Assembly: GCA_963680875.1 (NCBI GenBank)
Contig: OY804582.1
Location: 53,338,646 to 53,402,645 of the forward strand
From: Bathymodiolus brooksi
Taxonomy: Eukaryota; Mollusca; Bivalvia; Mytilida; Modiolidae
Direction: 5' to 3'
DNA: 64,000 nt
In this document: positions 52,636 through 61,875 of the stretch, piece by piece
Position numbering within the stretch: position 1 is the stretch's first letter
How the letters are laid out: the number at the start of each line of letters is the position of its first letter
Made by a program: the position numbers and the translations under genes
Notes under the pieces: model-generated
What the model saw: only the letters and a program-made list of their open reading frames with translations
The model's database searches: none
What the model was told of the DNA's origin: nothing

Positions 52636-52984
52636 TCGAGAAGATTAACATTGATACTCTTAATATGATCTTAAAATCCACGTTTATCCGAAGATAAATG
52701 ATTTTATTTAACTTGACCATACCTTCACAGTTTTTTTTATTTACATACTTTTTATTTTTTATATATTGCAAATTTTATTAATTCATTTTCATGCAGGTTC
52801 TGCTTCTTTTATTGTTATTTCGATGGTAGCAGTTTCCAATCAGCAATTGATCATTTGCTGCAATATCTATAGCACAATGAAATATGACTCCACAAGAAAG
52901 ACGGAAGCCAAAAAAAAATCTCTTTATTTCAAAATAATATCAGATTTATGTCGGGAACAAGCCGTGTTACAACAGTGAAAAAAA
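52636..52984. other. Unannotated intergenic sequence
   Basis: AT-rich with T and A runs. No gene or repeat is recognised. Confidence 0.55.
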
Positions 52985-53160
52985 AGTTCGAACCCCTCTC
53001 AGGCGAGGTATACTCGATTCAACATTATGTGATAAAGTTTGTCGGTGACAGGTCGGTGGTTTTATCCGGGTACTCCGGTTCCCTCCACCAATAAAACTGA
53101 CCGCCACAATATAGCTGAAATATTGTTGAAAGTGTCGTAAAACACCATAAACCTAAACCT
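52985..53160 (+). mobile_element. SINE family 1 copy, 5' truncated
   Basis: It starts at the B box (AAGTTCGAACCCC) and continues through GACAGGTCGGTGG, CCACCAATAAAACTG and the 3' module CCACAATATAGCTG to a tail of CCTAAACCT units. The head upstream of the B box is missing. No clear target duplication was seen. Confidence 0.82.
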
Positions 53161-53449
53161 ATATTTCACAACTCTACGCTATTCTAGAGCTTTTGCCCAG
53201 TTCAGTGATTTTCTGTACAGAGCGCAAGAAGCTACGAAGCTACTCAAACAAGGCTACGTTGCTCCTATGTTGAAGTCATCGCTACAAAAAGGTTTACAGT
53301 GGTCATCACAATCGAGTTGACCGTTACGAAATATCCATATCTCAAATGACAATGGATCTATTACTTCTTACATATATTTGTTCTTTCCTCTATCACTGCA
53401 GACTTTTACCGAATCTGACTGTATATATGAATAACATGACGAGCGCCTT
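53161..53449. other. Unannotated intergenic sequence
   Basis: Contains CTACGA/CTACGC-rich words near 53230-53290 but no recognisable element or exon. Confidence 0.5.
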
Positions 53450-53600
53450 ATAAGCAGCAGGAACTACTTACCCTTCGTGAGCACTTGGGCTCACCCCGGG
53501 TTTTTGGTGGGGTCCGTGTTGCTCATCTTTTCAGTTTTCTGTGATGTGTTTTCTGCTTCTTCGTTCTGTGTCTTGTGTACCCAATGTTGCCATGCAGTGT
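53450..53600 (+). mobile_element. Possible dispersed repeat, unclassified
   Basis: The stretch with GGGCTCACCCCGG, TTTTTGGTGGGG and GTGTTGCTCATC resembles a dispersed repeat that I recall from bivalve genomic sequence. This rests on memory only; there is no second copy in the window, no terminal repeat and no target duplication. Limits are approximate. Confidence 0.35.
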
Positions 53601-54472
53601 CTACTATTTGAATGGGTCATCATAAACTGAATGATATATGAATGGGTATAGTCTGCGTACTTTGAATGGGTATGATTTTCATGCAGAGGGGTTCTAAATG
53701 TGTGTGTTTGTGTGGGGGGAGGGGGAATAATACCCCAGCGACACCACCATACTCAACTTTACCCTAAGCAACAACAGGGAAGGTTACTTTTATGAAATTG
53801 TAATATGTAGCTTTGTAAACTACGAATTACCTAACAAATATGAAATTGACCCCATGATGTTACATGGGTCATCAATTGAATTTGCATTCAATACACGATT
53901 ATCAATTATTTAATCATCATGCTATCAAAAAAAACCAATCCCAAAACAACTAAAAACAAACAAACAAAAACAAAACAAACAAAAACAAACAAACAAAAAC
54001 AAAACATACACACGCATCACGCGTATCAACTTGATTTAACAGACTAGTAACATGCGTTCCCATGAAAATCCATACCAATTTAAAAACCACTCTACGGTCA
54101 ACTCGAGTCTTTGTTTGCTAGCACCACGTTTATATTGATCTAAATGGAAGTCACTAGGAAATTCTTCATGCTTTGGTTTTCTTACATAAACTTTTGAAAA
54201 TAAACCCTGGTACTAAATGAACATGTAGTACTAATAGGTTTATTGATTTTATGTCAGGTCTTCGTACATTGTTCTGTCTATCAACTTAATATTTTTTTTA
54301 AAACATTTCACACCAGTGTAGAACAAATTATATAGTGACATATAGATGAATTTGTATGTCTTTGATGTAAGTCGTCTACTTATTTTTTGTTCCATTTCCA
54401 TTAAATGTAGATTCAGTTCCATCAAACCCATTAAGAGGCTGGAAAAAAAAACTATGTTGACAATATTGTCTT
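53601..54472. other. Unannotated sequence with a CAAA-rich tract
   Basis: A low-complexity tract of CAAA and CAAAAA units lies at about 53940-54007. The rest has no recognisable gene. Confidence 0.6.
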
Positions 54473-54817
54473 GCTTCCATACAATCGTAACTACTCGGCC
54501 ATTCTCGCTACCCTGCAAATAACCTCGTATGCATTAGGCGTATAAATCGCACTACTTTTCACATGTCAGTTACATGAAAGTTTGATAAAGTTATATTTTA
54601 AACAATTTTCTATATTTCAATTAAAGTCTTAATTAGTTTTGCATGATTAGATTTTACTTAGTATGTCTTCCATATTGGATTTTCGTGGACTATATTTTTG
54701 TGCAGCTTAACTTAACTTAACTTCCGGCAAACAATTTAAGAAGAATTTCTACTATGTACTTACGAGGTTATTTGCAGGATAGCGAGAATGGCCGAGTAGT
54801 TACGATTGGCTTCCATA
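54473..54817. mobile_element. Non-autonomous DNA transposon, 48-bp TIRs, 9-bp TSD
   Basis: The element at 54482-54808 (327 bp) ends in inverted repeats of 48 bp (54482-54529 and 54761-54808) that differ at one position. The ends start CAATCGTAACTAC and include CGGCCATTCTCGCTA. Perfect 9-bp direct repeats GCTTCCATA lie immediately outside (54473-54481 and 54809-54817). The interior is AT-rich, non-coding and contains CTTAACTTAACTTAA. Long TIRs with a 9-bp duplication are typical of Mutator-like elements; Merlin (8-9 bp) and 8-bp families such as hAT or P are less likely. It has no transposase and must be mobilised in trans. Confidence 0.88.
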
Positions 54818-54959
54818 GACTTTTAACTTATCTTTTGACTTTTAGCGTTATACCGGAAACGCGTCGCGCGCACTAAATTGAATATCTACATTTCTATTAT
54901 CAAAGAATGTAACTACATGTATCGCATGTCACTACAAGTTTAATTGTAATTTGCAATAC

Positions 54960-55235
54960 TATAAGTATTGCAGGGGACGTCGTTGCCGTGATCGTATGGT
55001 AGTTGGATTTACAACTACCTATATATGCAATTTGTCAGTTCAAATCACGATCAGGGCGAGGTGTACAACATTGTGAATCATTGTATGATAAAGTTTGTCA
55101 GTGACTTGCGACAGGTCGGTGGTTTTCTCCGGGTCCTCCGGTTTTCTCCACCAATAAAAATGACCGCCACGATATAGTTGAAATAGTGTTGAAAGTGGTG
55201 TTAAACACCATCAAACAAACAATATAAGTACTGCA
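54960..55235 (+). mobile_element. SINE family 1, full length, with 13-bp target duplication
   Basis: The body (about 54973-55222) begins GGGGACGTCGTTGCC, has a slightly decayed B box (CAGTTCAAATC), the GACTTGCGACAGG and CTCCGG body, the CCACGATATAG module and a CATCAAACAAAC tail. Flanks are TATAAGTATTGCA (54960-54972) and TATAAGTACTGCA (55223-55235), 13 bp with one mismatch. A small insertion (TTGTGAATCA) separates this copy from the others. Confidence 0.89.
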
Positions 55236-56853
55236 AGTTGCTGTTTTATGATTGTATGAATATGCACACGAACAAGTTAAATTAAGGAAACATTAAAAAT
55301 GAAATAATAAAGACATTTTACTGAAAATAAAAATGTAAACAGAAAGTTAAAAAAGGGGATGGTAACTCCGTTCCACGAGCACCTGTGCTGTGGACGAGTG
55401 TTTTGATTGGTACAAGATTAAAATAGAGGTCATGGATAGGGTCGGACATTTTGCCTCTAATGACCACTCTTAATAAACTGTTGTCCATTAGAAGATTGTG
55501 TTTGTTTTCTGTTACGTGTATTTACGTATCGCCATTCGGGGTAGGGGTTGTGTATTAGATCCATCTGAAAAAAATTGAGGAATTGTGCACAGCAGCGGAG
55601 AAAATGTACCTCGTGTCTATACTCCTTCCCCACTAAAAACGACATGGGATCGGCTGTTGGACGTAGTTAACTAAGACAATTATGTCAGTATACTTTCTTT
55701 GTAAATTAAACCAGTGTCCAGGTGTCTAATTGTCCAGAAAATACGGTTGTCTTACCTAACCGGGCGTTGCCATGGGACCTTATTAAAGAGTCGTCGTCTA
55801 CAAAATATACACCCCGTAACATACGAGAGACCTGCTGATTCCCTTGAGGTTGAGAGAGTGTGTTTGAACGTAGTGACGTTTCGCACGATATTGCGTCGTT
55901 CAGCGTAACAAGTTAACTTGCTGACGTTATGCAAATGGCAATGATATTAAAAAAAAAGTGTGACGTTTTTGCCATGTTGGACATTTTGGCTAGACATGGA
56001 AAAGTCGGGCAAAAAAACTAATGAACAAGCAAACCTTGCACATTCTACATGTATATTTTAGCCAGATATGGCAACTTTCTTCCATAATATATAGTTTGTT
56101 ATTTCTCTTTTGTATTTTATTTATAGTGTCTACTCAAATAGCGGCATCTCGTCGTAAAAATCTAAAAAGCGACGTTTGGACATTGTGGCTAGACATAGCA
56201 ATTTGGTCACTGTCGCAAAAAGGAAAATTCGATTTTAGCATTTTACCTATAGATGTTATCTGTTTTATGGGTACTTTCTTGTAGTAAAAAAGAAATAATA
56301 TTTATATGTGTCTGTTTTTGTTTAAATACTTGCATAATGAGGGTTGTCTTGCCTGTTTATGAGTTCGGACAGATGTCGAGACTGGATTTGTCTTGTCCGA
56401 TTTCATCAAAATTTCAACCGACAACCAAACGGATATGACGTTACAATAAACACATTACATAGAGTTGGTATGTCAAATTGCGCGCATTTCGGCGTCGAGT
56501 TTACCGAGAAACCAACGAAAAACTAATTTTCTGAACTTCAAACTGTTACGTCGGACAGCAAAATATTAGCGTAAGAGTACAACTTTGAACACTGAAATAA
56601 TTAGAATAAATTATCAGGAACTTAGGAATAATAGCCAGACAGAAGCGCGATGTTTTAGGCCTTATTTAGATATACACATATTTGAATTTTGCTTTACAAC
56701 ACTGAAATCCTGGACATTTTTATCAAGACATTGACACCATTTTTCACTGGACTTCCATTCAGGAACACACAGACATCCGACATAATAGTGAGCAATATTA
56801 TGATACTGGAGGTTTATCGTCACCAGTTTCAACAGAAATTCAGCCACTGTACA
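55236..56853. other. Unannotated intergenic sequence
   Basis: No gene or known element is recognised. A short imperfect direct repeat containing GGCTAGACAT occurs at about 55989-55998 and 56187-56196. Short open frames here lack splice sites or conserved motifs. Confidence 0.55.
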
Positions 56854-56950
56854 TCGTGGTAGTCAGTTTTATTTGAGGACACCGGAGAAAACGACCGACC
56901 TGCCTTAATAAGTTACTGACAAATATTACCACATAAAGTTCAACCATATC
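56854..56950 (-). mobile_element. SINE family 1 remnant
   Basis: A decayed fragment on the - strand retains parts of the CCAATAAAACTG, CTCCGGT and GACAGGT-like body and the TATGTGGTAATATTTGTCAG region. The head and most of the 3' module are gone. Confidence 0.55.
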
Positions 56951-57595
56951 GAATACACTTAGCTTTGAACAGGAATTAATCGAAGTCACGCCAACATGTG
57001 ATATGCGCTCCCATTGCCGACAATGTACTTTGTATAATCGAAATTGTTTTCAGTTTACTGCAGGGAATTGCTTTTAAATGAGATTGATTTTTTTTGTAAT
57101 TAGAATGCCCTTGTCAATGGTCTTACTTGTTCACTGATAAAATGATATCATTTTAACCTATAGATATAACAATTGCATATACATGAATATTGAAATGAAC
57201 TAAAGACAAAATGTCACAGGGTCTTGGGGATTATTTTTTCGTTTGTATCGTAGTACAAAGGGACTCTCTTTTCATACTACCATATTAATATACAGTCCAC
57301 TGATTGTGTAGTCAATACACTTCAAACTACTAGTTTCTCACTATTAAAAGTTAATATAATCAGTCAAAAGTCAGATCACATGTGGCAAGAGCCTTTATGT
57401 GTTTGCCTTTCGAGATATAGAATGTTGGCACAAAGCATATAAATACGACAGTTAGGCATATTACAACACGTGGACATACATATAACGTTACATATAAAAA
57501 AAACCAGGTTAATGCAAGCGAAACATTCTGATTTCTGGACCCCATACTCAGCACACGTGCAACTAGCGTCACTCTATGCAATGCTCTAAAAGTAT
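56951..57595. other. Unannotated intergenic sequence
   Basis: AT-rich sequence with no recognised gene, RNA or repeat. Confidence 0.55.
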
Positions 57596-57754
57596 AGACT
57601 GGTTGGTTTGGAATCAGCATAATGTGCCCGAGTGCGGCGACATGTCTACCCGTGGACTAAGTTTGCTGGTCTAGTACAAAACGGACATCATCTCATCGAA
57701 CTTGTTTTCGCCATGATATAGCTGAAAAATTTATCACTAGGCTTTAAATCACTC
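57596..57754 (+). mobile_element. SINE family 2 copy, 5' truncated
   Basis: It retains the family-2 body (GACTGGTTGGTTTGG, GTGCCCGAGTGCGG, GGTCTAGTAC) and the 3' module CCATGATATAGCTG, with a decayed CACTC tail. Several internal deletions are visible. No target duplication was found. Confidence 0.75.
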
Positions 57755-58440
57755 ATGCATAAATATCCTTTCTAAAAATACCCTAAATACCTAAAAGTAA
57801 AATAAAGTAATTTGTATTTAAAGTCGGAAGCATAGCATCGTGTGATGGGTTTTCGTACCATTATCGATTTTCCGATATAGCAATTAAGTGTTAACCCTTC
57901 ATTCATATGACGATTGGAATTTTCAAAGAATGGCTAGTTAAATATTTTTTTTGTACATAAGATTGTTTTAAAAGCCATTCTTGTATTTTAATATACTCTC
58001 GATTATCTGGCAACTTTTGCAGTCATGGCGTCTTATGTTTTCGTATTATAAAGTAAAAACAGGGCCGATATACGGGATGGAAACGAATATAAAATCCGGA
58101 AATGGCTGGTTTTAGAATTTCATGGTTCTGGTCATCTACAAATCATACTACATCTAAATAAAATAACAGAATGTTTGAAAATGACCACTTTCAAAATTGT
58201 GTTTACTTTTGATGTTTTTTTTAGTGCTGAAACCACATGCACTGCAAGGTGACGTGTATTTTATATAAGAAACAGGCACATTTCAGTCAGCTCCTTTGTT
58301 TACAAGTACGATCAGTGACCCCATGACAGTCACATGACAGGAAGAGCCGGTGTCTGAGAGGCAGACGGCATAGTTCAATTTTATATAGCCCTTCTGGATT
58401 TTTTTCCAGCTACTTTATAAATGAAGTAAATTTTTAGCAT
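57755..58440. other. Unannotated intergenic sequence
   Basis: AT-rich; no gene or repeat recognised. Confidence 0.55.
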
Positions 58441-58812
58441 TACAAAAAGTATGGTTCAGTAGAAGATGAACAACACTTTCTTATTCATTGCACTAAATTT
58501 GCTAATGTTAGAAAACTTTTATTCAAAAAATTGAACATTAAACTGCAAGATCTGTGTCCAAGTGAATATATGAAAACAATAACTAGATTGTTAAATCCAA
58601 ATAGTATTGATGACACTATGAATATATGTCACTACATCAAAGATTGTATGAATATCAGATAAGTTTATTTTTTCTTTAATATGATATTTTGTCATTTAAA
58701 AATGTAATGTATTCATAATTATATATCGATATGTTTACTGATTTAATATCATGTTAATGTGGGGAGGACATCAATGTTTGATTGATTTTCTTATTAATAA
58801 AACTTGAAACTC
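58441..58812 (+). pseudogene. 3' end of a non-LTR retrotransposon ORF2
   Basis: An open stretch at 58441-58662 ends in TAA and encodes about 74 residues. It opens with VEDEQHFLIHC, which matches the EDExHFLxxCxxY/F signature near the C-terminus of many LINE ORF2 proteins, the region after the reverse transcriptase. The following FANVRKLLFKKLN fits the same region. About 150 bp of AT-rich 3' sequence follows with AATAAA at 58796-58801. There is no start codon, reverse transcriptase core or endonuclease, so it is a 5'-truncated dead copy. The LINE clade cannot be decided from this fragment, and the right limit is approximate. Confidence 0.72.
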
Positions 58813-59265
58813 AGTAGGTAGGTTTACTATTTTTGGTACTCACTTACGTCTTTAAAAGCAACCTTGAACATTGTTGACAGATGTCACGTTGGAGTCCTGT
58901 TTACGTTCCAGAAATATAAACCGGAAGACACGTCAAAAATAATGCGTGCACTGTGGAAATCAAAATAAAATGGATGATACGAAAACATATGACATACGAA
59001 AACACATACCGTGGCGATACAAATAAAACTCTTTAGAGCTTTTTCCGACTTGACTTGAACCGACCTGTGCAAAATGCTACCATGCACCGATCTTATATTG
59101 ATTTTATATTATTTTTTTCCCCAGAGGACTAGCTCATGTTCAGTTTGTTGTTATTCCAATCTTGTTCGCATGATTAATTTCGTAGTACACCAAAAATTAT
59201 TATATTTCCGTAATTTATTCACCGTTTCCGTTTTTTATTTAGATATTAAATTTCCAGTTTTCATC
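58813..59265 (+). promoter_or_regulatory. Presumed TRAP1 promoter and 5' UTR region
   Basis: This is the stretch directly upstream of the TRAP1 start codon. It contains no other gene. No convincing TATA box or initiator can be singled out; TATATTGATTTTATATT at about 59093-59109 is only an AT-rich tract. Two acceptor-like sites (TTTTTTATTTAG before 59243 and TTTCCAG before 59258) leave open a short non-coding first exon. The assignment rests on position alone. Confidence 0.35.
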
Positions 59266-59374
59266 ATGGCAGCCTCCATGAGGTCGTGTGTCCTTCACAA
59301 AATCAAGAATATTAGTCGATTTAGTCGCTTCCACTCCTCTTTCAGAAAATCGAGGCATTCTATATTTAATACAG
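59266..59374 (+). CDS. TRAP1 exon 1: mitochondrial presequence
   Basis: The exon runs from ATG (59266) to the donor ACAG|GTATTT and encodes 36 residues plus one base (phase 1). The peptide starts MAASMRSCVLHKIKN and is rich in Arg, Lys and Ser with almost no acidic residues, as expected for an amphipathic matrix-targeting presequence. TRAP1 orthologues vary here, so this exon is assigned from its join to exon 2, not from similarity. An upstream in-frame ATG at 59074 would add 64 residues without presequence character; 59266 is preferred because it lies in TCATCATGGC, a good Kozak context (purine at +4, though C at -3), and gives a typical presequence. A second ATG at 59278 is also possible. 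Confidence 0.78.
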
Positions 59375-59462
59375 GTATTTAGAACAACCAGAGGTTGATG
59401 TCAAGCTATATGTTTCCAGATAATATTGCCATTTTAAACCGCAAGCATCTGATGTAATTTAT

Positions 59463-59486
59463 CCCCCCCCCCCCCCCCCCCCCCCC
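59463..59486. repeat. C24 homopolymer in TRAP1 intron 1
   Basis: Twenty-four consecutive C on the + strand, 88 bp after the exon 1 donor. Confidence 0.95.
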
Positions 59487-59614
59487 GAAGCTTACTTACC
59501 TGTGGATCGAACTTGGTTGTTGTCATCATATAATTCAATTTCACTGTTAATCAAAGATAATTGCTCATAATTTTATTTTCAGATACTTCAAAACCACAGG
59601 GCTAGGTGCGTCCG

Positions 59615-59638
59615 AAAAAAAAAAAAAAAAAAAAAAAA
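59615..59638. repeat. A24 homopolymer in TRAP1 intron 1
   Basis: Twenty-four consecutive A follow GGTGCGTCCG. It could be the poly(A) tail of a decayed retro-insertion, but no upstream element or flanking duplication is visible. Confidence 0.95.
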
Positions 59639-60895
59639 TACTATATAATACTACAAGGGGGCGAACTCACTTGCTCCCATTTTTTTAAGTCGTCGTGTTA
59701 AATTGATCGTAACTTCGGAACGCCTTCATATTTTCAAAAAATGTTTCCACCAGTCGAAAGTCGAAGTAATTTTCCTTTCCAAAGAGACCCCAATTGTTAG
59801 TGTAGGCCTCCGAACTGCTGAGGTATCATACACGAACCAAAACAAAACGGCGTGAAAATCCGAAGTCGTACAAATGCTGGGATGACCACTTCCCATCTGT
59901 GTACAGACTTTCCCATGCGTAAACGAGTCATTTTGACTAGCTAAATACTTTCATCCATTCAAATTATGATAAAATTTCTTACCTTACGCCAATTTATATG
60001 TCCTTTAAGTCTGTTTTTGAAAGAAATCCCATTTGCATCCTTGACAAACGCCATAGACGTGAAAATTGAGAGAGTTCTAACAGGCTTTTTGATTGGCTGA
60101 AACAGAGTGTTTCAGCCACTCCCAATTGTCATTAAAATGTAGCCGTGTACATGAACTATGAAAAGTTTAAAAGAAGTGACAGGCCAGATCGTTTCCGTAG
60201 TTTGACAATTACTGTCAACGATTTTCTCTCCGTTGTTTTTTCAATGATTACCTAAGGATTGACACAAAAAGGTTTCCGATTTCTGTAAAATGAAATTCGT
60301 ACATGTACATTTTGCAGCAGATTGAATGAATAAATTTCCAAACCGTGGAAGATACCAGGTCGCAAACATTATAAGTTGACAGAATTCTCTTTATTGTTCA
60401 CAACTTTCCACTTCGTCCGTGATTTTGAACAATTTTAATAATTAAATCATAAAGAAACCAAAAAACACGTTTCTTTTCTAATATTTAGTGAATACTTGTG
60501 TATTACATGAAAACGTGTAATGAAATGTGTATTGATAGGCTCGATACAAATACATAATTGGGGAGAACAGTAAATTACATTAGCTGTGTATTCATTGGCT
60601 ACAAAAATGTATTTGGACCAATCGGTGTGCTCGTAACAAACCGTTTTCGACTAGAACAGAAGAGTTATCTACCGTTGAAGTCCGGTTTCGGTAAAACAAC
60701 AATTTTTAACGGTCTTTTAGGCAATCGCCCAAACGTTTTTTGTTGGGCCAGTGACTACCTAATTTGGAGCAGCTTTTGGTCGCCCGAATAAGATATTAGT
60801 CGCATTTGGCGACTGGGCGACCGTCCATTTCAGGCACTGGATATAAAATATGAAAGGAATTTGTTTTCTTCTTTTGCGATACACTACATGTATGT
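59639..60895. other. TRAP1 intron 1 interior, largely unannotated
   Basis: No + strand exon was found. A possible - strand exon at 59983-60054 is described separately. Short inverted words built on GGTCGCCC/GGGCGACC occur near 60720-60825. Confidence 0.5.
59983..60054 (-). CDS. Possible first coding exon on the antisense strand
   Basis: On the - strand an ATG at 60054 opens 24 codons (MAFVKDANGISFKNR, then LKGHINWRK) that end exactly at a consensus donor, AAG|GTAAGA. The coding stretch is balanced in composition, unlike the AT-rich surroundings. It would be a phase-0 first exon inside TRAP1 intron 1, transcribed away from TRAP1 exon 2. I do not recognise the protein. It may be a real nested gene, an exon captured by a mobile element, or chance. 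Confidence 0.25.
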
Positions 60896-61084
60896 AACAT
60901 CTAATGACATCCCATTTGGGCTCATGTCAGGGGTTTATATTTTCAACCAACCAATTAGTGATGAGCCTATTAAATCTTTAGGAATCAAATCTGAATACAT
61001 AATATATTTAATTGTTACTGTTTTGCATATGATTAAACAGTCAAATGAATGACGTGACCCCAAATGGGATGTTGTTAAATGTTA
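60895..61084. mobile_element. MITE with 33-bp TIRs and TA target duplication in TRAP1 intron 1
   Basis: The element at 60897-61082 (186 bp) has inverted ends. The left begins ACATCTAATGACATCCC and the right, reverse-complemented, begins ACATTTAACAACATCCC. Both continue ATTTGGG and then GTCA, with 5 differences over about 33 positions. TA flanks both sides (60895-60896 and 61083-61084). The interior is non-coding. Short TIR ends with TA duplication suggest a Tc1/mariner-superfamily MITE; the family is unknown. Confidence 0.8.
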
Positions 61085-61327
61085 ATGCATCACCAAAGAA
61101 ATTTTAAAAAATTACAACAAACATCTAATTTTAATTAGATTTATTGTGTTCACAATATGCTTAACATTTTGTTTTTAAGCATATATCTTGTTTAGGTTTC
61201 CATAAATATTTCAGTGATATAAATCCCTCTAAAAATCGACATACACATGTACTCTGTATAGAAGTTAAATGTTCACAATCCACGGTATAAAAAAAATTTG
61301 AATTACTAATCATTATTTTTTTCTCAG

Positions 61328-61480
61328 GTAAGAATACAGTATCAATATATGAAGTAAACCGACCACAACTATGGACACGCTCACTGTATACATCACGACG
61401 TTGCTACAATGCTGAGGAACAAGAAACAGAAGTCGATGAAGACTACCACTCAATTATAAAAGATACTGAAAGATCAAAAG
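61328..61480 (+). CDS. TRAP1 exon 2: presequence end and N-terminal strap
   Basis: The acceptor TTTTCTCAG precedes 61328 and the donor is AAAAG|GTGAGT after 61480. The exon is 153 nt, enters in phase 1 and leaves in phase 1. It encodes a basic/aromatic stretch (WTRSLYTSRRCYN), a likely site for presequence removal, then an acidic segment (EEQETEVDED) and YHSIIKDTERSKG. The last part aligns with human TRAP1 LHSIISSTESVQG, the strap that in the family crosses between protomers to stabilise the closed ATP state (family knowledge). Identity with human is clear only from YHSII onward. Confidence 0.9.
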
Positions 61481-61627
61481 GTGAGTCAAGGAAAATTAAG
61501 ATTTTGTAAGATTGCTGGATTACATACGTAACAGCATAATTAATTACTGTAATATTACTACAGGTAACAGCTGTTGAAGGTTTTGATAACTTTGTCTCAC
61601 TACTTAGTCAATATTAACAAGATAATT

Positions 61628-61645
61628 GGGGGGGGGGGGGGGGGG
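61628..61645. repeat. G18 homopolymer in TRAP1 intron 2
   Basis: Eighteen consecutive G. A second run of 15 G lies at 61701-61715 in the same 312-bp intron. Confidence 0.95.
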
Positions 61646-61792
61646 AAATCTTCTAACCCTAGTATCGTACTATACATGGTTTTTACTTATCCTGGGAAAA
61701 GGGGGGGGGGGGGGGAGTGAGGGCGTATTATCAAGTACATAGTGTATTCCTAAATTTTTACTCATGTTAAAACTTTTCAACTTTTAACACAG

Positions 61793-61875
61793 GTCCATCT
61801 GACAAGCATGAATTTCAAGCTGAGACCAGAAAACTTCTAGACATTGTTGCCAGATCACTTTATTCAGAAAAAGAG
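61793..61875 (+). CDS. TRAP1 exon 3: start of the HSP90 ATPase domain
   Basis: The exon (83 nt) follows the acceptor TTTTAACACAG and ends at the donor AAAGAG|GTATGT, leaving in phase 0. It encodes [15 protein letters not shown] followed by [12 protein letters not shown]. Human TRAP1 has HEFQAETKKLLDIVA followed by RSLYSEKE, so 23 residues match with one Lys/Arg change. This is the first helix of the N-terminal GHKL-type ATP-binding domain. The Tyr-Ser-Glu-Lys-Glu boundary agrees with the expected continuation VFIREL in the next exon. This exon is what fixes the gene identity as TRAP1; cytosolic HSP90 and GRP94 do not have the [11 protein letters not shown] form. Confidence 0.94.

Noticed and set aside
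54249..54518. An 89-codon minus-strand open frame
   Set aside because: Half of it lies in the terminal inverted repeat of the 327-bp transposon and it has no conserved motif.
55961..56200. Tandem repeat around GGCTAGACAT
   Set aside because: Only about 30 bp of imperfect similarity between two sites; not enough to call an element.
56021..56284. An 87-codon open frame
   Set aside because: Low-complexity hydrophobic peptide in AT-rich DNA with no conserved features.
59074..59265. N-terminal extension of TRAP1 from the upstream in-frame ATG
   Set aside because: The 64 extra residues lack presequence character, contain poly-F/P codons from a T-rich tract, and a start at 59266 gives a typical mitochondrial presequence.
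60558..60791. A 77-codon open frame in TRAP1 intron 1
   Set aside because: No recognisable motif, no flanking splice sites and no relation to TRAP1.
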